Shown piece after piece: positions 1-7,553 of a stretch of 64,000 bases of DNA (the stretch's first letter is position 1; the number at the start of each line of letters is the position of its first letter). The stretch lies in assembly GCF_027943725.1 (NCBI RefSeq), contig NZ_AP025696.1:1-64000 (forward strand). The letters run 5' to 3'. The DNA comes from Nitrosophilus kaiyonis. Lineage in GTDB: Bacteria > Campylobacterota > Campylobacteria > Campylobacterales > Nitratiruptoraceae. The translations under genes were made by a program, and so were the position numbers. The notes under the pieces are model-generated. The model saw only the letters and a program-made list of their open reading frames with translations. It was not told the DNA's origin and did not search any database.

Positions 1-1
1 G

Positions 2-364
2 GCCATTGTTGCAGCAATAGATAAGATATCAGAAATTATTCAAAGTGGAGATCTTTCTCAACTAAATCAACCAAAATTTGAAATAAATGGAAAAGATTAT
101 ACTGTTCTTGATCTATTTGATCTTGGTCATACAAAGATTTTAGAAAGCAGATCAATTCTTGGTTCCCAAGAAAAAGCATTAGATGATTTAAAAGAGCAAC
201 ATGATAATATGGCTGTTAATTTTTCAGAACTTACATCAAAACTTGAAGATTCAGAATTTTCAGAGGTAGTTATAGAGTTAGAAAAAGCAAAAACCACCTA
301 TGAAGCAACTCTTGCATCTTTTATACAAAATAAAGATCTTTCGTTATTAAACTATTTTAAATAA
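2..364 (+). CDS. flgL: Flagellar hook-filament junction protein FlgL, C-terminal part
   Basis: Only the last 120 codons are present; the gene enters from the left edge and stops at a TAA at 362-364. FlgL (HAP3) joins the hook to the flagellin filament. The tail has the flagellin-type C-terminal helix pattern: an R-S-I-L-G-S stretch, a long amphipathic helix, then an L-E-K-A-K-T-T-Y-E-A-T-L core and a terminal S-L-L-N-Y-F, which matches FlgL ends (YqASLa...sLldyL) better than flagellin, whose last residues here are L-Q-L-L-R. It converges with the fliD/fliS series, overlapping the last gene of that series by 8 bases. The N-terminus and promoter are outside the window. Confidence 0.8.
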   Translation, partial: AIVAAIDKISEIIQSGDLSQLNQPKFEINGKDYTVLDLFDLGHTKILESRSILGSQEKALDDLKEQHDNMAVNFSELTSKLEDSEFSEVVIELEKAKTTYEATLASFIQNKDLSLLNYFK

Positions 365-608
365 ACTTTTTTAAATTTTCTTTGTCACTGATAGATTTTA
401 AAATACTATTTTTTTTATCAGTGACAATTTTTTCTATCTCAATAATTGCATTAATTAAAAAATTTTTCTCTTCATTAGTTAAAGAGTTTAAATCGATACT
501 ATTTAAATCTTTTTGAAATTTTTCCAATGATTCAAATTGGTCATTTTTAATTGATATTATTATTTCATCAATTATTTTTTTTAAACTTTTGATTCTATAC
601 CCTCCCAA
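357..608 (-). CDS. Small helical protein downstream of fliS, FliT-like candidate
   Basis: An 83-residue, charged, all-helix protein with no membrane segment. I do not recognise it by sequence. Its place as last gene of flaG-fliD-fliS is where many bacteria carry fliT, which encodes the FliD chaperone, so a FliT-like export chaperone is a positional inference only. The start is uncertain: the only conventional in-frame codon is a TTG at 608, with GGGAGG-like purine stretches on both sides of it, inside the fliS 3' end (28-base overlap). Its stop lies within the flgL stop region on the other strand. Confidence 0.5.
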   Translation of the reverse strand: MGGYRIKSLKKIIDEIIISIKNDQFESLEKFQKDLNSIDLNSLTNEEKNFLINAIIEIEKIVTDKKNSILKSISDKENLKKFI

Positions 609-949
609 CCCTCTTTTAAATTTTCTAATATTTCAATAACATCATCTATAAGTTGCTTGTCATTTTTTGCATGAATTGTAAGAAGAGATCTATCAACAAA
701 ATCATATAACATATGTAAATTTTTTGCTATCTCTCCGCCTTTTTCAAAATCTAAAGAGGAATCAAGAGCTGTAATAATATTAGTTACTTTTGAAATATGT
801 TCAATTTTTGCTTTTATATCATTATTATTTATATCATCCTTTATCTGTTTTAATGTAACTATAGCTTTTTCATAAAGCAAAATAACTTGCCTTAATGGTG
901 TAGCAGTTTCAACACTATTTTTCATATAAGCATCTAATGGGTTTGCCAT
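581..949 (-). CDS. fliS: Flagellin export chaperone FliS
   Basis: 122 residues, the usual FliS length. FliS binds the C-terminus of flagellin in the cytoplasm, prevents premature polymerisation and delivers it to the export gate. The N-terminus carries the typical N-P-L-D-A-Y motif followed by the helix L-R-Q-V-I-L-L-Y-E-K-A-I, which matches FliS (TPheLilmLYegai). The later S-L-D-F-E-K-G-G-E-I-A-K-N-L stretch matches the conserved Ldx..GGeiA.NL region. It starts at an ATG preceded by AGGTTAATTAA and follows fliD by 11 bases in the same transcript. Confidence 0.93.
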   Translation of the reverse strand: MANPLDAYMKNSVETATPLRQVILLYEKAIVTLKQIKDDINNNDIKAKIEHISKVTNIITALDSSLDFEKGGEIAKNLHMLYDFVDRSLLTIHAKNDKQLIDDVIEILENLKEGWEGIESKV

Positions 950-960
950 TTAATTAACCT

Positions 961-2289
961 TTATTGAGTATTTGTTTGATTTTGTTTAGGTAATAAGGCA
1001 GATAATCTGCTTCTAATATCATTCATTTGAGCTAAAAATCTATCAAGATATACAAACTGTTTTTTTAGATTTTCTATTTCAGCTTCTACCCTTTTTGCAG
1101 TAGATTCAATTCTTTCTTCAATGCTGTTTATCTGTCTGCTATAACTTTTATCTTTTGATTTAATTGGGCCTTCAACATCTAAAACAAAATCTACATAATT
1201 TTCTAGACCAGTTTCTAATTCATCTATTTTTGTTTTTAAACTATCTTTATCATTTTCAAAATAGTCATTTAATTTTTCATTTTTCAAACTTATGTGCCCG
1301 TTTGTATGATCAACTTCTAAAATACCTGCTTCTAGCAAAGGATTAAGATTTCTAAAAATTCCAGATCTAATCTGTTGCATTGAAAACTCTCCAGAAAGAG
1401 GAGCATTTTCACTTGTTTGTTCTTTTATATAATCTACAATAGAATTATAGTTTGTAATAAGATTTTGCAATTTTTCTTCAATTTGTGAATTATTCTCTTT
1501 GACATTAATATCTACTGGGTCATTAGATATAGATTTTATTTCAATATTTAAACCTTGAATTACTTCTTTAAAACTATTTGTAGAACTCTCAACATCCTCA
1601 CCATAAATATTAATAATCGCATTTTGTGAATTTTGTACATGACTATCACTATAATTAGAACCTATTTGTAATGAATCAAGTAAATCTCCACTTCCAGTCT
1701 CATTTAATTCAATAATATTATCTTTACCTGTATCTTTTCCAGATAAAAGCAATCTATAATTATTGCCATCATAAAAAATTGATGCAATGACCTTATCTTG
1801 AGATGAGTTTATTTTATTTGCAATTTCTTGAAGAGTATCAGAATTTGTATAATCTATATTTGCTATCTCTTCTTCAGCATACTTTATTTGAAGCGTTCCA
1901 TCAGATGTTGCAACTGCATCACTATCTTTATTTGAAACACCGCTTTGTGATAGCCATACATCATTTTTTGCTAACTGTTTAGTAGTAAGTTGTATAGATG
2001 TTTCAGAAAGTTTTTGTGAATCTATAACAGAAGCACTTAATATATTTTCATTTGAAACTGATACATCTTTGTCATAAAAGATTTTATCATTAAGCAAAGA
2101 ATCTAGATTTTTTTTAAAATCATTTATCATATTACCAAAAGTTTTAAAGGCTGATTTTTTTTGACTTATCTCATCTTCTTTTTGCTGTAATAAAGATAAC
2201 TGTTTAGTCTTTAACTCTTGAAATTTTTGCAATATTCCTTGATAATCAAATTGTCCACTAAGATTACTTAAATATATTTCACCAGCCAT
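961..2289 (-). CDS. fliD: Flagellar filament cap protein FliD (HAP2)
   Basis: 442 residues. FliD forms the pentameric cap at the filament tip and promotes flagellin insertion. Seen: an N-terminal segment beginning L-S-N-L-S-G-Q-F-D-Y-Q-G-I-L-Q-K-F followed by heptad-rich helix (residues about 15-70, the D0 domain), a central beta-rich region with TLQEIANKIN typical of FliD, and a C-terminal coiled coil (about 380-430) with Y-L-D-R-F-L-A-Q-M near the end, close to the usual yvalda.ls.l ending. It is shorter than the Campylobacter FliD (about 640 residues). It lies 8 bases downstream of flaG with an AAGG-type ribosome site. Confidence 0.93.
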   Translation of the reverse strand: MAGEIYLSNLSGQFDYQGILQKFQELKTKQLSLLQQKEDEISQKKSAFKTFGNMINDFKKNLDSLLNDKIFYDKDVSVSNENILSASVIDSQKLSETSIQLTTKQLAKNDVWLSQSGVSNKDSDAVATSDGTLQIKYAEEEIANIDYTNSDTLQEIANKINSSQDKVIASIFYDGNNYRLLLSGKDTGKDNIIELNETGSGDLLDSLQIGSNYSDSHVQNSQNAIINIYGEDVESSTNSFKEVIQGLNIEIKSISNDPVDINVKENNSQIEEKLQNLITNYNSIVDYIKEQTSENAPLSGEFSMQQIRSGIFRNLNPLLEAGILEVDHTNGHISLKNEKLNDYFENDKDSLKTKIDELETGLENYVDFVLDVEGPIKSKDKSYSRQINSIEERIESTAKRVEAEIENLKKQFVYLDRFLAQMNDIRSRLSALLPKQNQTNTQ

Positions 2290-2297
2290 TTTATGCC

Positions 2298-2672
2298 TTA
2301 CGCTTTTTCATTAAAAAGTAAACCTGTTACCTCATCAATATATTTTGCAATTTTCAGTATAACATCTGGAGGCAACTGCCTAATGACCTCTTTAGTCTCT
2401 TTATCAATTATTTTTACAACCTGTATTCCAGTATCTTCATCTATTTCGATTTTGAGTTGAGAATTTAACATACTCATTTTTTTATTCAGATCTTCTATAG
2501 ACTTTTGTATTATCTCATTTTGTACTTTTTTGTCAAGATTTTTAAAAGAGTCTGCTTTATCTTGATTATTTGCAAGATTATTTTCTTGTGTTTGAATTGA
2601 TTTGTCTTGATTAACATTTTGAGATTGCATCTGCAATGCGGCACTTGTAGAGTTAACAGCTTTTACATCCAT
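2298..2672 (-). CDS. flaG: FlaG family flagellar protein
   Basis: 124 residues. The N-terminal half is Gln/Asn-rich and probably disordered. The C-terminal half has the FlaG domain: a helix, then F/I-x-I-D-E-D-T-G-x-x-V-V-K-I-I-D-K-E-T-K-E-V-I-R-Q-L-P-P, a clear family match. FlaG affects filament length in Campylobacter and Pseudomonas. It is the first gene after flagellin and heads flaG-fliD-fliS. The start has a strong AGGAG Shine-Dalgarno at 2679-2683, which directly abuts a 12-bp inverted repeat. Confidence 0.9.
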   Translation of the reverse strand: MDVKAVNSTSAALQMQSQNVNQDKSIQTQENNLANNQDKADSFKNLDKKVQNEIIQKSIEDLNKKMSMLNSQLKIEIDEDTGIQVVKIIDKETKEVIRQLPPDVILKIAKYIDEVTGLLFNEKA

Positions 2673-2683
2673 TTTAATCTCCT

Positions 2684-2730
2684 AAAAATCTTTTGATCAA
2701 GATTCTTAAAATCTTTACCAAAAGATTTTT
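2684..2730 (-). promoter_or_regulatory. Inverted repeat in the flaG leader, abutting the Shine-Dalgarno
   Basis: A perfect 12-bp inverted repeat: AAAAATCTTTTG at 2684-2695 pairs with CAAAAGATTTTT at 2719-2730, with a 23-base loop. In the minus-strand transcript the stem ends one base before the flaG AGGAG site (2679-2683), so folding could affect flaG translation or stabilise a processed flaG-fliD-fliS message. The function is inferred; the pairing is seen directly. Confidence 0.5.
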
Positions 2731-2744
2731 ATCTATTATATCAC

Positions 2745-2765
2745 AAAAGAGGCAAAGCCTCTTTT
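2745..2765 (-). terminator. Rho-independent terminator after flagellin
   Basis: Arms AAAAGAGGC (2745-2753) and GCCTCTTTT (2757-2765) with an AAA loop form a 9-bp stem that starts 7 bases after the flagellin stop. The U-tract is only the four Ts of the descending arm, so partial read-through into flaG is plausible. This would give much flagellin and less flaG-fliD-fliS message. Confidence 0.75.
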
Positions 2766-2772
2766 GAATAAA

Positions 2773-3630
2773 TTATCTCAATAATTGAAGTACTAATTGA
2801 GATTGTTGATTTGCTTGAGCTAGTATTGACATACCAGATTGCATCAAGATATTTTGTCTTGTAAATTCACTCATCTCTTTAGCAAAATCAACATTTCTAA
2901 TTCTTCCTTCTGCATCAGAAGTATTTACTCTTTGAGTTTCATTGTTTGAAATAATTTTTTCAAGCTCAATTTGAGCAGAACCAAATTTTGCAGCTTCTTT
3001 GTCAACAGCTTTTATTAATGCATCAACTACTGATACTGTATCATTTGCTTTAGTTTGTGATGTAACATCAATAGTATAAGTTGTTGTACCAATTAATACA
3101 GTTGATGCTGTAGTATCATTAGAACCTGCAGTTGCACCTGCAGTTGAAGATGTAATAGTAAGCTCTTGACCTTTTCTACCACCATAATGGATAGTAAAAG
3201 TTGTAGAAGTAGAACTACTAAATAAATTTGTACCGTTAAATTCAGTATCGCTGAAAATTTTACCTATTGCATCAACTAATTTATTGATATCTTGTTGCAA
3301 CGCTTTTTGAGAATCACTATCTACAGTGTTAGCTGCTTCAATTGATTTTGCTTTAACATCATTTAAGATATTATATATTTCACTCAAACTTCCTTGTGCA
3401 ATTTGAGCAATACTTACACCATCTTGTGCATTTCTTGTACCTTGATCTAAAGAAACTGCGTATGTTTTTAACTGATCTGCGATAAACAAACCAGCAGCAT
3501 CATCAGCAGCTCTATTGATTCTATAGCCTGTAGCTAACCTTTCCATACTTTTATTCATACTTGATTCAGTCTTTAGCAAGTTTGCATGTGTAAAGTCAGA
3601 CTGAAAGTTGTAATTGATACGAAGTGCCAT
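2773..3630 (-). CDS. flaA: Flagellin, filament subunit
   Basis: 285 residues, a compact flagellin with full D0/D1 ends and a reduced variable centre. The N-terminal signature M-A-L-R-I-N-Y-N and the block S-M-E-R-L-A-T-G-Y-R-I-N-R-A-A-D-D-A-A-G-L are conserved, as is the C-terminal end N-Q-Q-S-Q-L-V-L-Q-L-L-R. The central region (about 140-200) is very rich in Ser and Thr, many of them candidate O-glycosylation sites, which matters given the glycan genes directly upstream. It is a single copy in this window. It has a strong AGGAGGTTC ribosome site, a sigma-28 promoter at 3662-3688 and its own terminator. Confidence 0.97.
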   Translation of the reverse strand: MALRINYNFQSDFTHANLLKTESSMNKSMERLATGYRINRAADDAAGLFIADQLKTYAVSLDQGTRNAQDGVSIAQIAQGSLSEIYNILNDVKAKSIEAANTVDSDSQKALQQDINKLVDAIGKIFSDTEFNGTNLFSSSTSTTFTIHYGGRKGQELTITSSTAGATAGSNDTTASTVLIGTTTYTIDVTSQTKANDTVSVVDALIKAVDKEAAKFGSAQIELEKIISNNETQRVNTSDAEGRIRNVDFAKEMSEFTRQNILMQSGMSILAQANQQSQLVLQLLR

Positions 3631-3661
3631 TTTGAACCTCCTGATTTTTTTTACAATTTCA

Positions 3662-3688
3662 TTATCGGAGATCCAAAAAATTTTTTTA
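3662..3688 (-). promoter_or_regulatory. Sigma-28 (FliA) promoter of flagellin
   Basis: Reading the minus strand: TAAAAAAA, 11 bases, then TCCGATAA. The enterobacterial FliA consensus is TAAAGTTT-N11-GCCGATAA, so spacing is exact and 7 of 8 bases of the -10 match. The -35 TAAA overlaps the stop codon of the upstream glycosyltransferase (3686-3688), and the -10 ends 32 bases before the flaA start codon. The same architecture recurs at 42016-42042. Confidence 0.85.
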
Positions 3689-5161
3689 GAAGATTTTCAA
3701 TTTTTTTTCTATTTTTTCTGCTTCTTTTTGGAAACCTACCTTTTTTAGGGCATCTATAAATAATAGTAAATCTGTTTTTTTTATGTTTTCAATATTTAAA
3801 TTTTTAAAATATTTAACAGATTCTAAATAATTTTTTAAATTATAGCTTGAGATTCCTGCAATCTCATTAGCTGTTTGATCTTTTTTATTTAAATTTATTG
3901 ATTTTTTTGCATATTTTAATGCTTCAAAAAAATTCTCTTTTTCTAGATAATATCTTGCAGCAAAATTAAACAAAAGATAAAACTCATGAATTTTTACTAC
4001 TTTTTTTATAAGGCTTTCTAGCTTTTGTGGAAGGTATTTTTCATATAATTTTAAAAGCAGATATGCAAAGTATCTATTCTTGCTTTTTTTCCACTCTTTT
4101 TTTATTGAGTCTAAATCTTTTTCATTTAAAATTTTGGGAAGTTTATCATCTAAAATCGTTGGAATATTTACTAATTTATCAATTACCATAGCAGTATTAT
4201 TTTTTTCATCTATGGGATTTTTTTCAAAATAATCAACAGATTTTAAAAACTCTAAATAAAATATTTTTTCATTTTTATAATCTTTTAAATTTTCATATAT
4301 ATAACCTTTCATATATAATAGATCAGGAAAATCATCTTTTTTATTAAGACCTTTATCTACATAAAAAAGTGCTTTTTTGAAATCCTCTTTTTTTATAAAA
4401 AGATCGGCTATATATACGAATATATATATACTAAAAAAATTATTTAATTTATTCTCATTCTTATCTAAAAGATTCTCTACTTCAACAATTTTATTTATTC
4501 CCTTTTCAATATATTTTTTTTCAAAACTCCCTAAAATTGCATAGGTTTGAAAAAGATAAAAAAGCTTAATAAAATACTCTTTAGAATCTTTTGGATAAAT
4601 AGAGAGATCTTTATAAATTAGTTCAAGATTTCTTTTTGCTTTTTCTATCTGTGTTTTTAAATCTTCATATCCATAATGATTTATAAATAGATCTATTGCA
4701 TAAGACTCTTTAACATTTAATACTTCATGTATATTTCCTGTCCAAAAAATATCATTTGATTTTCTATGCAAAAAAGCTTGTGTAGATATAGATTTTACAT
4801 TACCATCTTTTCCAAAATTTTTTATATAAGTTGATATAACTTTTATATTTTTACCATTATTTAGTAAAGGAAAAACTTTTCTAAATTTTTCATACTCTTC
4901 TTCTTCCAATTCAAAATCGGCATCAAAATGCCAAATCCAATCTCCTTTACATTTGCTTATAGCAAAATTTCTTGCATCAGCAAAACCATTCCATTTATGC
5001 TCATATACTTCACATCCATAACTTTTTGCAATTTCTATAGTTTTATCAGTAGAACCTGTATCTACAACAATTATTTCAACAAATTTGTCTTTTAAGCTAT
5101 CAAGCAGTCTTGGAAGATTTTTTTCTTCATTTTTAACAATAACCGCTGCTGAAATATTCAA
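3686..5161 (-). CDS. GT2 glycosyltransferase with C-terminal TPR-like repeats, probable flagellin glycosyltransferase
   Basis: 491 residues. The N-terminal GT-A domain (1-230) starts S-A-A-V-I-V-K-N-E-E and has V-D-T-G-S-T-D-K-T (33-41) and the metal-binding F-D-A-D-F (Asp80, Asp82). The remainder is alpha-helical with repeated Y-x-K-G-Y-I-Y-E-N-L and A-L-K-Y-A-K-K-S-I-N-L-N type units, which look like TPRs. GT2 plus TPR is the layout of SunS and of the GT2 protein CD0240 of the Clostridioides difficile flagellin locus, which attach sugars directly to a polypeptide. It is the last gene of the glycan operon, and the flaA promoter begins inside its stop codon. Flagellin as acceptor is an inference. 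Confidence 0.75.
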   Translation of the reverse strand: MNISAAVIVKNEEKNLPRLLDSLKDKFVEIIVVDTGSTDKTIEIAKSYGCEVYEHKWNGFADARNFAISKCKGDWIWHFDADFELEEEEYEKFRKVFPLLNNGKNIKVISTYIKNFGKDGNVKSISTQAFLHRKSNDIFWTGNIHEVLNVKESYAIDLFINHYGYEDLKTQIEKAKRNLELIYKDLSIYPKDSKEYFIKLFYLFQTYAILGSFEKKYIEKGINKIVEVENLLDKNENKLNNFFSIYIFVYIADLFIKKEDFKKALFYVDKGLNKKDDFPDLLYMKGYIYENLKDYKNEKIFYLEFLKSVDYFEKNPIDEKNNTAMVIDKLVNIPTILDDKLPKILNEKDLDSIKKEWKKSKNRYFAYLLLKLYEKYLPQKLESLIKKVVKIHEFYLLFNFAARYYLEKENFFEALKYAKKSINLNKKDQTANEIAGISSYNLKNYLESVKYFKNLNIENIKKTDLLLFIDALKKVGFQKEAEKIEKKLKIF

Positions 5162-5171
5162 AATATCAACC

Positions 5172-5969
5172 TTAAAATATTTTTTCTTTGAATTGCTCGA
5201 CTTTCTTTAAATCATCCTCTCTATATAAATGAAGAGGTGGATAATAGGTATCAGCATAAAGTTCAAATCCTAAGGCTACTGCCCTAATACAAAAATGTCT
5301 ATCTTCTCCCCAGAAGCTAAGATTATAAATTTTATCAAAAGATACTCCACAATTTATTGCTTTTTTTGAAATTAATGTACAAGCTCCTAATCCTCCGACA
5401 CGATAAATACCAGGTTTTTTTAATTTTTCTATAAAATCCAAAACAGCTTTTAATTTCTCATCTTCATTAGCTTTTATTAACTCTGCTGGAAAAAGATTAT
5501 ATTCATCACATTGCCAAACTTGTGGAAGTTCAGGACCTTCTGGCGTCCATTTTGTCCAAAATACTTCAGAAATAATATCTTTATTAGCATTTATAAGATG
5601 AGATATAAGTTTTGGATGTATAAGCAAATCTGAATCAATAAGAAAAAGATAATCAAAACTATTCTCTCTTGCAAAATTAATTATTTCATTTTTATAATTA
5701 GCTACTTTCCATATAAGCTCATCATTCCATTGATGGTTAAAATTATCGCATATATACTTATCATTAGAGTAACCTTGTTTAATTATAATGAACTCTTTGT
5801 TTTTTTTATAAAATTTTTTCAATAATTTTTTACTTTCTAACAAATCGTTATCATCAATAAAATAATAAAAAATTTCATTATTATCTTTTTCAATTTTTGA
5901 AAGAAAATATAGAAATTCTTCAAGAATTTTTGGTTTTTGTTTTATTGGAGACCCAATTAAAATTTTCAT
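5172..5969 (-). CDS. GT-A glycosyltransferase, Anp1/Mnn9-like fold
   Basis: 265 residues, cytoplasmic, no membrane segment. The order of motifs matches the bacterial relatives of the Anp1/Mnn9 mannosyltransferases: N-terminal I-G-S-P-I, then Y-L-F-L-I-D-S-D-L (Asp112-Ser-Asp114, the DXD site), a late G-G-L-G-A-C-T-L-I-S-K, and W-G-E-D-R-H-F-C-I-R-A-V-A-L-G-F (Glu222-Asp223), ending with P-L-H-L-Y-R. Donor and acceptor are not predictable. It overlaps the glycerophosphotransferase gene by 4 bases and precedes the GT2-TPR gene by 10, so all three are probably co-translated. Confidence 0.7.
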   Translation of the reverse strand: MKILIGSPIKQKPKILEEFLYFLSKIEKDNNEIFYYFIDDNDLLESKKLLKKFYKKNKEFIIIKQGYSNDKYICDNFNHQWNDELIWKVANYKNEIINFARENSFDYLFLIDSDLLIHPKLISHLINANKDIISEVFWTKWTPEGPELPQVWQCDEYNLFPAELIKANEDEKLKAVLDFIEKLKKPGIYRVGGLGACTLISKKAINCGVSFDKIYNLSFWGEDRHFCIRAVALGFELYADTYYPPLHLYREDDLKKVEQFKEKIF

Positions 5970-7090
5970 ATATTTTCCTCACTCAAAATCATTTCTATTT
6001 TCACACAACTATTAGGCATATTAAATCTTTTATAAAAATCTACATCTATATATTTTTCGGATTTTTTAATTCCTTTTAATAATTCATCTAATTCTTTAAA
6101 TATTCCAAAGTTTTTAAATATTTTAAAATAATCAAAATAAAACCCTCTTATCTTTTCATACTCTTTTAAATCATAAGGATACAATAATATTGGGCGCTTT
6201 AAAATTGAATAATCAAAAATTAAAGAAGAGTAATCTGATATTAATATATCACTTATAAGTAAAAGTTCTTGAACATCATTATAATTACTTACATTTATTA
6301 TATTATTAGAATCTATTTTACCAATATTATCCAAAGAAAGAGGATGAAGTCTTAATAAAAGAAAATAGTTTGGATATTTTTTTTCAAAATTTTCTATTAT
6401 TTTAATAATTTTTTCTTTTTCATTATAGTACCCCTCTTTATCTCTAAATGTAGGTGCATATAAAACTATTTTTGAAAATTTTTTTGAATTATTGCCTAAA
6501 ATTTTCTTTTTTAAATTTGATAAAAACTCTATATCTTGACCTTTATTAAATAAAATATCATTTCTTGGTAAACCAGTTACAAGAAGTTGCTCATTTCTAA
6601 AGTGACAACAACTTGTAAATGGTTTTTTTATATTTTCATGAGCTATACAAAACTTATCCCATTTTTCCCATGGAAGAGCTACTTTTTTATTTTCAAAATC
6701 ATCTATCCATTTTTTATCTATTAAACTGTCAAATCCCATTTTTTTTAAAGGAGTACCGTGCCATAAATTGATTACTTGGGTTTGTTCATTTTTAAACATA
6801 AAGATATCATCAATATCATGAGTTATAAAATAATATTTTGCTTTTAAAAAATATTTTATACTATTTAAATCATTAGCAAAAATAACTGGATATATATCTT
6901 TGTATCTCTCATATTCATTTAAATCTTTTAATACATAATAAACTTTCTTTTGAGTATTATATAAATAGTGCAAAAAAAGATATTTTGTGTTTTCACTAAA
7001 TTTTCCAGATCTTGTACTAAACAGATACAGATCTTCATCTATTTGGGAATTTATATATCTTTTAACAATTTTTTCTATTTTTCTGTTCAT
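5966..7090 (-). CDS. CDP-glycerol glycerophosphotransferase family protein (TagB/TagF-like)
   Basis: 374 residues, which corresponds to the catalytic part of the family without an N-terminal glycosyltransferase. Characteristic motifs are present: L-W-H-G-T-P-L-K-K-M-G (110-119), V-T-G-L-P-R-N-D (171-178), Y-A-P-T-F-R-D (211-217), R-L-H-P (247-250) and I-S-D-Y-S-S-L-I-F-D-Y (284-294). The family transfers glycerol phosphate from CDP-glycerol onto a sugar or a growing poly(glycerol phosphate). It is adjacent to the gene making CDP-glycerol (4-base overlap). In Gram-positives this serves wall teichoic acid; here the likely acceptor is the glycan built by the two neighbouring glycosyltransferases. 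Confidence 0.88.
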   Translation of the reverse strand: MNRKIEKIVKRYINSQIDEDLYLFSTRSGKFSENTKYLFLHYLYNTQKKVYYVLKDLNEYERYKDIYPVIFANDLNSIKYFLKAKYYFITHDIDDIFMFKNEQTQVINLWHGTPLKKMGFDSLIDKKWIDDFENKKVALPWEKWDKFCIAHENIKKPFTSCCHFRNEQLLVTGLPRNDILFNKGQDIEFLSNLKKKILGNNSKKFSKIVLYAPTFRDKEGYYNEKEKIIKIIENFEKKYPNYFLLLRLHPLSLDNIGKIDSNNIINVSNYNDVQELLLISDILISDYSSLIFDYSILKRPILLYPYDLKEYEKIRGFYFDYFKIFKNFGIFKELDELLKGIKKSEKYIDVDFYKRFNMPNSCVKIEMILSEENI

Positions 7091-7545
7091 TTAAACTCTT
7101 CTACTATTTTTTTCAATACTTCAATAGATTCTTGAACTTTTGAAATATCAATATCAATAAGATATTTCAATTTATTTTTTAATTCTGTTGATGAAACATC
7201 TTTTGTTCTATCTAAATATATAACATCACAAAAATCTTTTAAAAAATCAAATTTTCCACTCCAATCATCACCCATAACCAATATATCAATTTTATATTTT
7301 TTAATATCTTCAATTTTTTGATCCCAACTTTTTTCTGGAATTACTTTATCTACATATTGAATTGATTTAACAATCTCTACTCTATCCTTATATGGAATAA
7401 ATGAAAATTTTCCTTTTATTGCATTAAATTCATCAGTAGATACTCCAACTATCAACTCATCTCCTAAACTTTTTGCTCTTTTTAAAAGATTTAAATGACC
7501 TATATGGAACAGATCAAAAGTACCATATGTAATAACTCTTTTCAT
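7087..7545 (-). CDS. tagD: Glycerol-3-phosphate cytidylyltransferase (TagD type)
   Basis: 152 residues. The cytidylyltransferase makes CDP-glycerol from CTP and sn-glycerol 3-phosphate. The N-terminal G-T-F-D-L-F-H-I-G-H (8-17) contains the nucleotide-binding HxGH, and V-M-G-D-D-W (about 91-96) plus R-T-K-D-V-S-S-T near the C-terminus correspond to the GDDW and RTxGISTT motifs. The C-terminal 25 residues form an extra helix. It supplies the donor for the overlapping TagB/F-like gene. A relative that uses another polyol phosphate cannot be excluded, but glycerol fits the partner gene. Confidence 0.88.
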   Translation of the reverse strand: MKRVITYGTFDLFHIGHLNLLKRAKSLGDELIVGVSTDEFNAIKGKFSFIPYKDRVEIVKSIQYVDKVIPEKSWDQKIEDIKKYKIDILVMGDDWSGKFDFLKDFCDVIYLDRTKDVSSTELKNKLKYLIDIDISKVQESIEVLKKIVEEFK

Positions 7546-7553
7546 ATCATATC

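Noticed and set aside
2739-2744. Sigma-70 promoter (TATAAT) for flaG just after the flaA terminator
   Set aside because: A -10-like TATAAT is present on the minus strand near 2736-2741, but no -35 fits and the preceding bases are the terminator stem. Read-through explains flaG expression equally well.
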